Assembly (NCBI GenBank): GCA_964035795.1
Contig: CAXIVU010000298.1
Location: 109,310-173,309 of the forward strand
DNA length: 64,000 nt
DNA from: Pterobdella sp. o SKG-2022
Taxonomy: Eukaryota; Annelida; Clitellata; Hirudinida; Piscicolidae
Direction of reading: 5' to 3'
In this document: piece by piece, positions 29,601-44,600 of the stretch
Layout of the letters: every line of letters starts with the position of its first letter
Numbering within the stretch: the first letter of the stretch is position 1
Notes under the pieces: generated by a model
Databases searched by the model: none
What the model was told of the DNA's origin: nothing
Seen by the model: only the letters and a program-made list of their open reading frames with translations
Program-made: the position numbers and the translations under genes

Positions 29601-32600
29601 CATTGGCTACAGCTACAACAGTTTCGACAACGATTGCAACATCAACGCAAACAACAACTGTTATTATGACAACAACGACAGAAATGTTGTCTAAATCTAC
29701 GCCAACAGTTACTACTGTAGAAACAACAACGCCAACTACAATAACTGTAACAACAACTTCATTGGCTACAGCTACAACAGTTTCGACAACGATTGCAACA
29801 TCAACGCAAACAACAACTGTTATTATGACAACAACGACAGAAATGTTGTCTAAATCTACGCCAACAGTTACTACTGTAGAAACAACAACGCCAACTACAA
29901 TAACTGTAACAACAACTTCATTGGCTACAGCTACAACAGTTTCGACAACGATTGCAACATCAACGCAAACAACAACTGTTATTATGACAACAACGACAGA
30001 AATGTTGTCTAAATCTACGCCAACAGTTACTACTGTAGAAACAACAACGCCAACTACAATAACTGTAACAACAACTTCATTGGCTACAGCTACAACAGTT
30101 TCGACAACGATTGCAACATCAACGCAAACAACAACTGTTATTATGACAACAACGACAGAAATGTTGTCTAAATCTACGCCAACAGTTACTACTGTAGAAA
30201 CAATAACGCCAACTACAATAACTGTAACAACAACTTCATTGGCTACAGCTACAACAGTTTCGACAACGATTGCAACATCAACGCAAACAACAACTGTTAT
30301 TATGACAACAACGACAGAAATGTTGTCTAAATCTACGCCAACAGTTACTACTGTAGAAACAACAACGCCAACTACAATTTCTGTAACAACAACTTCATTG
30401 GCTACAGCTACAACAGTTTCGACAACGATTGCAACATCAACGCAAACAACAACTGTTATTATGACAACAACGATAGAAATGTTGTCTAAATCTACGCCAA
30501 CAGTTACTACTGTAGAAACAACAACGCCAACTACAATAACTGTAACAACAACTTCATTGGCTACAGCTACAACAGTTTCGACAACGATTGCAACATCAAC
30601 GCAAACAACAACTGTTATTATGACAACAACGACAGAAATGTTGTCTAAATCTACGCCAACAGTTACTACTGTAGAAACAACAACGCCAACTACAATAACT
30701 GTAACAACAACTTCATTGGCTACAGCTACAACAGTTTCGACAACGATTGCAACATCAACGCAAACAACAACTGTTATTATGACAACAACGACAGAAATGT
30801 TGTCTAAATCTACGCCAACAGTTACTACTGTAGAAACAACAACGCCAACTACAATAACTGTAACAACAACTTCATTGGCTACAGCTACAACAGTTTCGAC
30901 AACGATTGCAACATCAACGCAAACAACAACTGTTATTATGACAACAACGACAGAAATGTTGTCTAAATCTACGCCAACAGTTACTACTGTAGAAACAACA
31001 ACGCCAACTACAATAACTGTAACAACAACTTCATTGGCTACAGCTACAACAGTTTCGACAACGATTGCAACATCAACGCAAACAACAACTGTTATTATGA
31101 CAACAACGACAGAAATGTTGTCTAAATCTACGCCAACAGTTACTACTGTAGAAACAACAACGCCAACTACAATTTCTGTAACAACAACTTCATTGGCTAC
31201 AGCTACAACAGTTTCGACAACGATTGCAACATCAACGCAAACAACAACTGTTATTATGACAACAACGACAGAAATGTTGTCTAAATCTACGCCAACAGTT
31301 ACTACTGTAGAAACAACAACGCCAACTACAATAACTGTAACAACAACTTCATTGGCTACAGCTACAACAGTTTCGACAACGAATGCATTATCAACGCAAA
31401 CAACAACTGTTATTATGACAACAAAGACAGAAATGTTGTCTAAATCTACGCCAACAGTTACTACTGTAGAAACAATAACGCCAACTACAATAACTGTAAC
31501 AACAACTTCATTGGCTACAGCTACAACAGTTTTGACAACGATTGCAACATCAACGCAAACAACAACTGTTATTATGACAACAACGACAGAAATGTTGTCT
31601 AAATCTACGCCAACAGTTACTACTGTAGAAACAACAACGCCAACTACAATTTCTGTAACAACAACTTCATTGGCTACAGCTACAACAGTTTCGACAACGA
31701 TTGCAACATCAACGCAAACAACAACTGTTATTATGACAACAACGACAGAAATGTTGTCTAAATCTACGCCAACAGTTACTACTGTAGAAACAACAACGCC
31801 AACTACAATTTCTGTAACAACAACTTCATTGGCTACAGCTACAACAGTTTCGACAACGAATGCATTATCAACGCAAACAACAACTGTTATTATGACAACA
31901 AAGTCAGAAATGTTGTCTAAATCTACGCCAACAGTTACTACTGTAGAAACAATAACGCCAACTACAATAACTGTAACAACAACTTCATTGGCTACAGCTA
32001 CAACAGTTTCGACAACGATTGCAACATCAACGCAAACAACAACTGTTATTATGACAACAACGACAGAAATGTTGTCTAAATCTACGCCAACAGTTACTAC
32101 TGTAGAAACAACAACGCCAACTACAATTTCTGTAACAACAACTTCATTGGCTACAGCTACAACAGTTTCGACAACGAATGCATTATCAACGCAAACAACA
32201 ACTGTTATTATGACAACAAAGTCAGAAATGTTGTCTAAATCTACGCCAACAGTTACTACTGTAGAAACAATAACGCCAACTACAATAACTGTAACAACAA
32301 CTTCATTGGCTACAGCTACAACAGTTTCGACAACGATTGCAACATCAACGCAAACAACAACTGTTATTATGACAACAACGACAGAAATGTTGTCTAAATC
32401 TACGCCAACAGTTACTACTGTAGAAACAACAACGCCAACTACAATTTCTGTAACAACAACTTCATTGGCTACAGCTACAACAGTTTCGACAACGATTGCA
32501 ACATCAACGCAAACAACAACTGTTATTATGACAACAACGACAGAAATGTTGTCTAAATCTACGCCAACAGTTACTACTGTAGAAACAACAACGCCAACTA

Positions 32601-35600
32601 CAATTTCTGTAACAACAACTTCATTGGCTACAGCTACAACAGTTTCGACAACGATTGCAACATCAACGCAAACAACAACTGTTATTATGACAACAACGAC
32701 AGAAATGTTGTCTAAATCTACGCCAACAGTTACTACTGTAGAAACAACAACGCCAACTACAATTTCTGTAACAACAACTTCATTGGCTACAGCTACAACA
32801 GTTTCGACAACGATTGCAACATCAACGCAAACAACAACTGTTATTATGACAACAAAGACAGAAATGTTGTCTAAATCTACGCCAACAGTTACTACTGTAG
32901 AAACAATAACGCCAACTACAATAACTGTAACAACAACTTCATTGGCTACAGCTACAACAGTTTCGACAACGATTGCAACATCAACGCAAACAACAACTGT
33001 TATTATGACAACAACGACAGAAATGTTGTCTAAATCTACGCCAACAGTTACTACTGTAGAAACAACAACGCCAACTACAATTTCTGTAACAACAACTTCA
33101 TTGGCTACAGCTACAACAGTTTCGACAACGATTGCAACATCAACGCAAACAACAACTGTTATTATGACAACAACGACAGAAATGTTGTCTAAATCTACGC
33201 CAACAGTTACTACTGTAAAAACAACAACGCCAACTACAATAACTGTAACAACAACTTCATTGGCTACAGCTACAACAGTTTCGACAACGATTGCAACATC
33301 AACGCAAACAACAACTGTTATTATGACAACAACGACAGAAATGTTGTCTAAATCTACGCCAACAGTTACTACTGTAGAAACAACAACGCCAACTACAATT
33401 TCTGTAACAACAACTTCATTGGCTACAGCTACAACAGTTTCGACAACGATTGCAACATCAACGCAAACAACAACTGTTATTATGACAACAACGACAGAAA
33501 TGTTGTCTAAATCTACGCCAACAGTTACTACTGTAGAAACAACAACGCCAACTACAATTTCTGTAACAACAACTTCATTGGCTACAGCTACAACAGTTTC
33601 GACAACGATTGCAACATCAACGCAAACAACAACTGTTATTATGACAACAAAGACAGAAATGTTGTCTAAATCTACGCCAACAGTTACTACTGTAGAAACA
33701 ATAACGCCAACTACAATAACTGTAACAACAACTTCATTGGCTACAGCTACAACAGTTTCGACAACGATTGCAACATCAACGCAAACAACAACTGTTATTA
33801 TGACAACAACGACAGAAATGTTGTCTAAATCTACGCCAACAGTTACTACTGTAGAAACAACAACGCCAACTACAATTTCTGTAACAACAACTTCATTGGC
33901 TACAGCTACAACAGTTTCGACAACGATTGCAACATCAACGCAAACAACAACTGTTATTATGACAACAACGACAGAAATGTTGTCTAAATCTACGCCAACA
34001 GTTACTACTGTAAAAACAACAACGCCAACTACAATAACTGTAACAACAACTTCATTGGCTACAGCTACAACAGTTTCGACAACGATTGCAACATCAACGC
34101 AAACAACAACTGTTATTATGACAACAACGACAGAAATGTTGTCTAAATCTACGCCAACAGTTACTACTGTAGAAACAACAACGCCAACTACAATAACTGT
34201 AACAACAACTTCATTGGCTACAGCTACAACAGTTTCGACAACGATTGCAACATCAACGCAAACAACAACTGTTATTATGACAACAACGACAGAAATGTTG
34301 TCTAAATCTACGCCGACAGTTACTACTGTAGAAACAACAACGCCAACTACAATTTCTGTAACAACAACTTCATTGGCTACAGCTACAACAGTTTCGACAA
34401 CGATTGCAACATCAACGCAAACAACAACTGTTATTATGACAACAACGACAGAAATGTTGTCTAAATCTACGCCAACAGTTACTACTGTAGAAACAACAAC
34501 GCCAACTACAATTTCTGTAACAACAACTTCATTGGCTACAGCTACAACAGTTTCGACAACGATTGCAACATCAACGCAAACAACAACTGTTATTATGACA
34601 ACAACGACAGAAATGTTGTCTAAATCTACGCCAACAGTTACTACTGTAGAAACAACAACGCCAACTACAATTTCTGTAACAACAACTTCATTGGCTACAG
34701 CTACAACAGTTTCGACAACGATTGCAACATCAACGCAAACAACAACTGTTATTATGACAACAAAGACAGAAATGTTGTCTAAATCTACGCCAACAGTTAC
34801 TACTGTAGAAACAACAACGCCAACTACAATTTCTGTAACAACAACTTCATTGGCTACAGCTACAACAGTTTCGACAACGATTGCAACATCAACGCAAACA
34901 ACAACTGTTATTATGACAACAACGACAGAAATGTTGTCTAAATCTACGCCGACAGTTACTACTGTAGAAACAACAACGCCAACTACAATTTCTGTAACAA
35001 CAACTTCATTGGCTACAGCTACAACAGTTTCGACAACGATTGCAACATCAACGCAAACAACAACTGTTATTATGACAACAACGACAGAAATGTTGTCTAA
35101 ATCTACGCCAACAGTTACTACTGTAGAAACAACAACGCCAACTACAATAACTGTAACAACAACTTCATTGGCTACAGCTACAACAGTTTCGACAACGATT
35201 ACAACATCAACGCAAACAACAACTGTTATTATGACAACAACGACAGAAATGTTGTCTACATCTACGCCAACAGTTACTACTGTAGAAACAACAACGCCAA
35301 CTACAAGAACGGTAACAACAACTTCATTGGCTACAGCTACAACAGTTTCGACAACGTTTGCAACATCAACGCAAACAACAACTGTTATTATGACAACAAC
35401 GATAGAAATGTTGTCTAAATCTACGCCAACAGTTACTACTGTAGAAACAATAACGCCAACTACATTAACTGTAACAACAACTTCATTGGCTACAGCTACA
35501 ACAGTTTCGACAACGGTTGCAACATCAACGCAAACAACAACTTTTATTATGACAACAACGACAGAAATGCTGTCTAAATCCACGCCAACAGTTACTTTTG

Positions 35601-38600
35601 TAGAAACAACAACGCCAACTACAATTTCTGTAACAACAACTTCATTGGCTACAGCTACAACAGTTTCGACAACGATTGCAACATCAACGCAAACAACAAC
35701 TGTTATTATGACAACAACGACAGAAATGTTGTCTACATCTACGCCAACAGTTACTACTGTAGAAACAACAACGCCAACTACAATAACTGTAAGAACAACT
35801 TCAGTGGCTACAGCTACAACAGTTTCGACAACGTTTGCAACATCAACGCAAACAACAACTGTTATTATGACAACAACGATAGAAATGTTGTCTAAATCTA
35901 CGCCAAAAGTTACTACTGTAGAAACAATAACGCCAACTACATTAACTGTAACAACAACTTCATTGGCTACAGCTACAACAGTTTCGACAACGGTTGCAAC
36001 ATCAACGCAAACAACAACTGTTATTATGACAACAACGACAGAAATGCTGTCTAAATCCACGCCAACAGTTACTTTTGTAGAAACAACAACGCCAACTACA
36101 ATTTCTGTAACAACAACTTCATTGGCTACAGCTACAACAGTTTCGACAACGATTGCAACATCAACGCAAACAACAACTGTTATTATAACAACAACGACAG
36201 AAATGTTGTCTAAATCTACGCCAACAGTTACTACTGTAGAAACAACAACGCCAACTACAATAACTGTAACAACAACTTCATTGGCTACAGCTACAACAGT
36301 TTCGACAACGATTGCAACATCAACGCAAACAACAACTGTTATTATGACAACAATGACAGAAATGTTGTCTAAATCTACGCCAACAGTTACTACTGTAGAA
36401 ACAACAACGCCAACTACAATAACTGTAACAACAACTTCATTGGCTACAGCTACAACAGTTTCGACAACGATTGCAACATCAACGCAAACAACAACTGTTA
36501 TTATGACAACAACGACAGAAATGTTGTCTAAATCTACGCCAACAGTTACTACTGTAGAAACAACAACGCCAACTACAATTTCTGTAACAACAACTTCATT
36601 GGCTACAGCTACAACAGTTTCGACAACGATTGCAACATCAACGCAAACAACAACTGTTATTATGACAACAACGACAGAAATGTTGTCTAAATCTACGCCA
36701 AAAGTTACTACTGTAGAAACAACAACGCCAACTACAATTTCTGTAACAACAACTTCATTGGCTACAGCTACAACAGTTTCGACAACGATTGCAACATCAA
36801 CGCAAACAACAACTGTTATTATGACAACAACGACAGAAATGTTGTCTAAATCTACGCCAACAGTTACTACTGTAGAAACAACAACGCCAACTACAATTTC
36901 TGTAACAACAACTTCATTGGCTACAGCTACAACAGTTTCGACAACGATTGCAACATCAACGCAAACAACAACTGTTATTATGACAACAAAGACAGAAATG
37001 TTGTCTAAATCTACGCCAACAGTTACTACTGTAGAAACAATAACGCCAACTACAATAACTGTAACAACAACTTCATTGGCTACAGCTACAACAGTTTCGA
37101 CAACGATTGCAACATCAACGCAAACAACAACTGTTATTATGACAACAACGACAGAAATGTTGTCTAAATCTACGCCAACAGTTACTACTGTAGAAACAAC
37201 AACGCCAACTACAATTTCTGTAACAACAACTTCATTGGCTACAGCTACAACAGTTTCGACAACGATTGCAACATCAACGCAAACAACAACTGTTATTATG
37301 ACAACAACGACAGAAATGTTGTCTAAATCTACGCCAACAGTTACTACTGTAAAAACAACAACGCCAACTACAATAACTGTAACAACAACTTCATTGGCTA
37401 CAGCTACAACAGTTTCGACAACGATTGCAACATCAACGCAAACAACAACTGTTATTATGACAACAACGACAGAAATGTTGTCTAAATCTACGCCAACAGT
37501 TACTACTGTAGAAACAACAACGCCAACTACAATAACTGTAACAACAACTTCATTGGCTACAGCTACAACAGTTTCGACAACGATTGCAACATCAACGCAA
37601 ACAACAACTGTTATTATGACAACAACGACAGAAATGTTGTCTAAATCTACGCCAACAGTTACTACTGTAGAAACAACAACGCCAACTACAATTTCTGTAA
37701 CAACAACTTCATTGGCTACAGCTACAACAGTTTCGACAACGATTGCAACATCAACGCAAACAACAACTGTTATTATGACAACAACGACAGAAATGTTGTC
37801 TAAATCTACGCCAACAGTTACTACTGTAGAAACAACAACGCCAACTACAATTTCTGTAACAACAACTTCATTGGCTACAGCTACAACAGTTTCGACAACG
37901 ATTGCAACATCAACGCAAACAACAACTGTTATTATGACAACAAAGACAGAAATGTTGTCTAAATCTACGCCAACAGTTACTACTGTAGAAACAACAACGC
38001 CAACTACAATTTCTGTAACAACAACTTCATTGGCTACAGCTACAACAGTTTCGACAACGATTGCAACATCAACGCAAACAACAACTGTTATTATGACAAC
38101 AACGACAGAAATGTTGTCTAAATCTACGCCGACAGTTACTACTGTAGAAACAACAACGCCAACTACAATTTCTGTAACAACAACTTCATTGGCTACAGCT
38201 ACAACAGTTTCGACAACGATTGCAACATCAACGCAAACAACAACTGTTATTATGACAACAACGACAGAAATGTTGTCTAAATCTACGCCAACAGTTACTA
38301 CTGTAGAAACAACAACGCCAACTACAATAACTGTAACAACAACTTCATTGGCTACAGCTACAACAGTTTCGACAACGATTGCAACATCAACGCAAACAAC
38401 AACTGTTATTATGACAACAACGACAGAAATGTTGTCTACATCTACGCCAACAGTTACTACTGTAGAAACAACAACGCCAACTACAAGAACGGTAACAACA
38501 ACTTCATTGGCTACAGCTACAACAGTTTCGACAACGTTTGCAACATCAACGCAAACAACAACTGTTATTATGACAACAACGATAGAAATGTTGTCTAAAT

Positions 38601-41600
38601 CTACGCCAACAGTTACTACTGTAGAAACAATAACGCCAACTACATTAACTGTAACAACAACTTCATTGGCTACAGCTACAACAGTTTCGACAACGGTTGC
38701 AACATCAACGCAAACAACAACTTTTATTATGACAACAACGACAGAAATGCTGTCTAAATCCACGCCAACAGTTACTTTTGTAGAAACAACAACGCCAACT
38801 ACAATTTCTGTAACAACAACTTCATTGGCTACAGCTACAACAGTTTCGACAACGATTGCAACATCAACGCAAACAACAACAGTTATTATGACAACAACGA
38901 CAGAAATGTTGTCTACATCTACGCCAACAGTTACTACTGTAGAAACAACAACGCCAACTACAAGAACGGTAACAACAACTTCATTGGCTACAGCTACAAC
39001 AGTTTCGACAACGTTTGCAACATCAACGCAAACAACAACTGTTATTATGACAACAACGATAGAAATGTTGTCTAAATCTACGCCAAAAGTTACTACTGTA
39101 GAAACAATAACGCCAACTACATTAACTGTAACAACAACTTCATTGGCTACAGCTACAACAGTTTCGACAACGGTTGCAACATCAACGCAAACAACAACTT
39201 TTATTATGACAACAACGACAGAAATGTTGTCTAAATCTACGCCAACAGTTACTACTGTAGAAACAACAACGCCAACTACAATAACTGTAACAACAACTTC
39301 ATTGGCTACAGCTACAACAGTTTCGACAACGATTGCAACATCAACGCAAACAACAACTGTTATTATGACAACAACGACAGAAATGTTGTCTAAATCTACG
39401 CCAACAGTTACTACTGTAGAAACAACAACGCCAACTACAATAACTGTAACAACAACTTCATTGGCTACAGCTACAACAGTTTCGACAACGATTGCAACAT
39501 TAACGCAAACAACAACTGTTATTATGACAACAACGACAGAAATGTTGTCTAAATCTACGCCAACAGTTACTACTGTAGAAACAACAACGCCAACTACAAT
39601 AACTGTAACAACAACTTCATTGGCTACAGCTACAACAGTTTCGACAACGATTGCAACATCAACGCAAACAACAACTGTTATTATGACAACAACGACAGAA
39701 ATGTTGTCTAAATCTACGCCAACAGTTACTACTGTAGAAACAACAACGCCAACTACAATAACTGTAACAACAACTTCATTGGCTACAGCTACAACAGTTT
39801 CGACAACGATTGCAACATCAACGCAAACAACAACTGTTATTATGACAACAACGACAGAAATGTTGTCTAAATCTACGCCAACAGTTACTACTGTAGAAAC
39901 AACAACGCCAACTACAATAACTGTAACAACAACTTCATTGGCTACAGCTACAACAGTTTCGACAACGATTGCAACATCAACGCAAACAACAACTGTTATT
40001 ATGACAACAACGACAGAAATGTTGTCTAAATCTACGCCAACAGTTACTACTGTAGAAACAACAACGCCAACTACAATAACTGTAACAACAACTTCATTGG
40101 CTACAGCTACAACAGTTTCGACAACGATTGCAACATTAACGCAAACAACAACTGTTATTATGACAACAACGACAGAAATGTTGTCTAAATCTACGCCAAC
40201 AGTTACTACTGTAGAAACAACAACGCCAACTACAATAACTGTAACAACAACTTCATTGGCTACAGCTACAACAGTTTCGACAACGATTGCAACATCAACG
40301 CAAACAACAACTGTTATTATGACAACAACGACAGAAATGTTGTCTAAATCTACGCCAACAGTTACTACTGTAGAAACAACAACGCCAACTACAATTTCTG
40401 TAACAACAACTTCATTGGCTACAGCTACAACAGTTTCGACAACGATTGCAACATCAACGCAAACAACAACTGTTATTATGACAACAACGACAGAAATGTT
40501 GTCTAAATCTACGCCAACAGTTACTACTGTAGAAACAACAACGCCAACTACAATAACTGTAACAACAACTTATTTGGCTACAGCTACAACAGTTTCGACA
40601 ACGATTGCAACATCAACGCAAACAACAACTGTTATTATGACAACAACGATAGAAATGTTGTCTAAATCTACGCCAACAGTTACTACTGTAGAAACAACAA
40701 CGCCAACTACAATAACTGTAACAACAACTTCATTGGCTACAGCTACAACAGTTTCGACAACGATTGCAACATCAACGCAAACAACAACTGTTATTATGAC
40801 AACAACGACAGAAATGTTGTCTAAATCTACGCCAACAGTTACTACTGTAGAAACAACAACGCCAACTACAATAACTGTAACAACAACTTCATTGGCTACA
40901 GCTACAACAGTTTCGACAACGATTGCAACATCAACGCAAACAACAACTGTTATTATGACAACAACGACAGAAATGTTGTCTAAATCTACGCCAACAGTTA
41001 CTACTGTTGAAACAACAACGCCAACTACAATAACTGTAACAACAACTTCATTGGCTACAGCTACAACAGTTTCGACAACGATTGCAACATCAACGCAAAC
41101 AACAACTGTTATTATGACAACAACGACAGAAATGTTGTCTAAATCTACGCCAACAGTTACTACTGTAGAAACAACAACGCCAACTACAATTTCTGTAACA
41201 ACAACTTCATTGGCTACAGCTACAACAGTTTCGACAACGATTGCAACATCAACGCAAACAACAACTGTTATTATGACAACAACGACAGAAATGTTGTCTA
41301 AATCTACGCCAACAGTTACTACTGTAGAAACAACAACGCCAACTACAATAACTGTAACAACAACTTCATTGGCTACAGCTACAACAGTTTCGACAACGAT
41401 TGCAACATCAACGCAAACAACAACTGTTATTATGACAACAACGACAGAAATGTTGTCTAAATCTACGCCGACAGTTACTACTGTAGAAACAACAACGCCA
41501 ACTACAATTTCTGTAACAACAACTTCATTGGCTACAGCTACAACAGTTTCGACAACGATTGCAACATCAACGCAAACAACAACTGTTATTATGACAACAA

Positions 41601-44600
41601 CGACAGAAATGTTGTCTAAATCTACGCCGACAGTTACTACTGTAGAAACAACAACGCCAACTACAATTTCTGTAACAACAACTTCATTGGCTACAGCTAC
41701 AACAGTTTCGACAACGATTGCAACATCAACGCAAACAACAACTGTTATTATGACAACAACGACAGAAATGTTGTCTAAATCTACGCCAACAGTTACTACT
41801 GTAGAAACAACAACGCCAACTACAATTTCTGTAACAACAACTTCATTGGCTACAGCTACAACAGTTTCGACAACGATTGCAACATCAACGCAAACAACAA
41901 CTGTTATTATGACAACAACGACAGAAATGTTGTCTAAATCTACGCCAACAGTTACTACTGTAGAAACAACAACGCCAACTACAATAACTGTAACAACAAC
42001 TTCATTGGCTACAGCTACAACAGTTTCGACAACGATTGCAACATCAACGCAAACAACAACTGTTATTATGACAACAACGACAGAAATGTTGTCTACATCT
42101 ACGCCAACAGTTACTACTGTAGAAACAACAACGCCAACTACAAGAACGGTAACAACAACTTCATTGGCTACAGCTACAACAGTTTCGACAACGTTTGCAA
42201 CATCAACGCAAACAACAACTGTTATTATGACAACAACGATAGAAATGTTGTCTAAATCTACGCCAACAGTTACTACTGTAGAAACAATAACGCCAACTAC
42301 ATTAACTGTAACAACAACTTCATTGGCTACAGCTACAACAGTTTCGACAACGGTTGCAACATCAACGCAAACAACAACTGTTATTATGACAACAACGACA
42401 GAAATGTTGTCTAAATCTACGCCAACAGTTACTACTGTAGAAACAACAACGCCAACTACAATAACTGTAACAACAACTTCATTGGCTACAGCTACAACAG
42501 TTTCGACAACGATTGCAACATCAACGCAAACAACAACTGTTATTATGACAACAACGACAGAAATGTTGTCTACATCTACGCCAACAGTTACTACTGTAGA
42601 AACAACAACGCCAACTACAAGAACGGTAACAACAACTTCATTGGCTACAGCTACAACAGTTTCGACAACGTTTGCAACATCAACGCAAACAACAACTGAT
42701 ATTATGACAACAACGATAGAAATGTTGTCTAAATCTACGCCAACAGTTACTACTGTAGAAACAATAACGCCAACTACATTAACTGTAACAACAACTTCAT
42801 TGGCTACAGCTACAACAGTTTCGACAACGGTTGCAACATCAACGCAAACAACAACTTTTATTATGACAACAACGACAGAAATGCTGTCTAAATCTACGCC
42901 AACAGTTACTACTGTAGAAACAACAACGCCAACTACAATAACTGTAACAACAACTTCATTGGCTACAGCTACAACAGTTTCGACAACGATTGCAACATCA
43001 ACGCAAACAACAACTGTTATTATGACAACAATGACAGAAATGTTGTCTAAATCTACGCCAACAGTTACTACTGTAGAAACAACAACGCCAACTACAATAA
43101 CTGTAACAACAACTTCATTGGCTACAGCTACAACAGTTTCGACAACGATTGCAACATCAACGCAAACAACAACTGTTATTATGACAACAACGACAGAAAT
43201 GTTGTCTAAATCTACGCCAACAGTTACTACTGTAGAAACAACAACGCCAACTACAATAACTGTAACAACAACTTCATTGGCTACAGCTACAACAGTTTCG
43301 ACAACGATTGCAACATCAACGCAAACAACAACTGTTATTATGACAACAACGACAGAAATGTTGTCTAAATCTACGCCGACAGTTACTACTGTAGAAACAA
43401 CAACGCCAACTACAATTTCTGTAACAACAACTTCATTGGCTACAGCTACAACAGTTTCGACAACGATTGCAACATCAACGCAAACAACAACTGTTATTAT
43501 GACAACAAAGACAGAAATGTTGTCTAAATCTACGCCAACAGTTACTACTGTAGAAACAACAACGCCAACTACAATTTCTGTAACAACAACTTCATTGGCT
43601 ACAGCTACAACAGTTTCGACAACGATTGCAACATCAACGCAAACAACAACTGTTATTATGACAACAACGACAGAAATGTTGTCTAAATCTACGCCGACAG
43701 TTACTACTGTAGAAACAACAACGCCAACTACAATTTCTGTAACAACAACTTCATTGGCTACAGCTACAACAGTTTCGACAACGATTGCAACATCAACGCA
43801 AACAACAACTGTTATTATGACAACAACGACAGAAATGTTGTCTAAATCTACGCCAACAGTTACTACTGTAGAAACAACAACGCCAACTACAATAACTGTA
43901 ACAACAACTTCATTGGCTACAGCTACAACAGTTTCGACAACGATTGCAACATCAACGCAAACAACAACTGTTATTATGACAACAACGACAGAAATGTTGT
44001 CTACATCTACGCCAACAGTTACTACTGTAGAAACAACAACGCCAACTACAAGAACGGTAACAACAACTTCATTGGCTACAGCTACAACAGTTTCGACAAC
44101 GTTTGCAACATCAACGCAAACAACAACTGTTATTATGACAACAACGATAGAAATGTTGTCTAAATCTACGCCAACAGTTACTACTGTAGAAACAATAACG
44201 CCAACTACATTAACTGTAACAACAACTTCATTGGCTACAGCTACAACAGTTTCGACAACGGTTGCAACATCAACGCAAACAACAACTTTTATTATGACAA
44301 CAACGACAGAAATGCTGTCTAAATCCACGCCAACAGTTACTTTTGTAGAAACAACAACGCCAACTACAATTTCTGTAACAACAACTTCATTGGCTACAGC
44401 TACAACAGTTTCGACAACGATTGCAACATCAACGCAAACAACAACTGTTATTATAACAACAACGACAGAAATGTTGTCTAAATCTACGCCAACAGTTACT
44501 ACTGTAGAAACAACAACGCCAACTACAATAACTGTAACAACAACTTCATTGGCTACAGCTACAACAGTTTCGACAACGATTGCAACATCAACGCAAAAAA

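Larger units (their letters stand above)
35258..44344. repeat. Diverged core holding seven copies of a distinctive cassette
   Basis: The most altered units of the array cluster here. A cassette spanning about two units reads in order: T41, then R4 with ACG-5, F21, I36, then I52, L4, V21, F30, CTG-39, TCC-42 and F48. Versions are at 35258-35599, 35735-36076, 38438-38779, 38915-39202, 42095-42355, 42572-42886 and 44003-44344. The first six form three pairs spaced 477 bases (three units). Some copies are incomplete at the right end. The reading frame stays open in all of them. Confidence 0.85.

Noticed and set aside
16754..32185. N-glycosylation sites at the Asn-21 variant units
   Set aside because: The Asn is followed by Ala-Leu-Ser, which does not satisfy N-X-S/T.
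40570..44328. Minus-strand ORF of 1,252 codons, Val-rich repeat
   Set aside because: It is the shadow of the + strand Thr codons. Its start is only a GTG created by the TCC variant at codon 42, and its stop comes from one private change. The hydrophobic, Val-dominated product resembles no family I recognise, whereas the + strand product has mucin-like composition.
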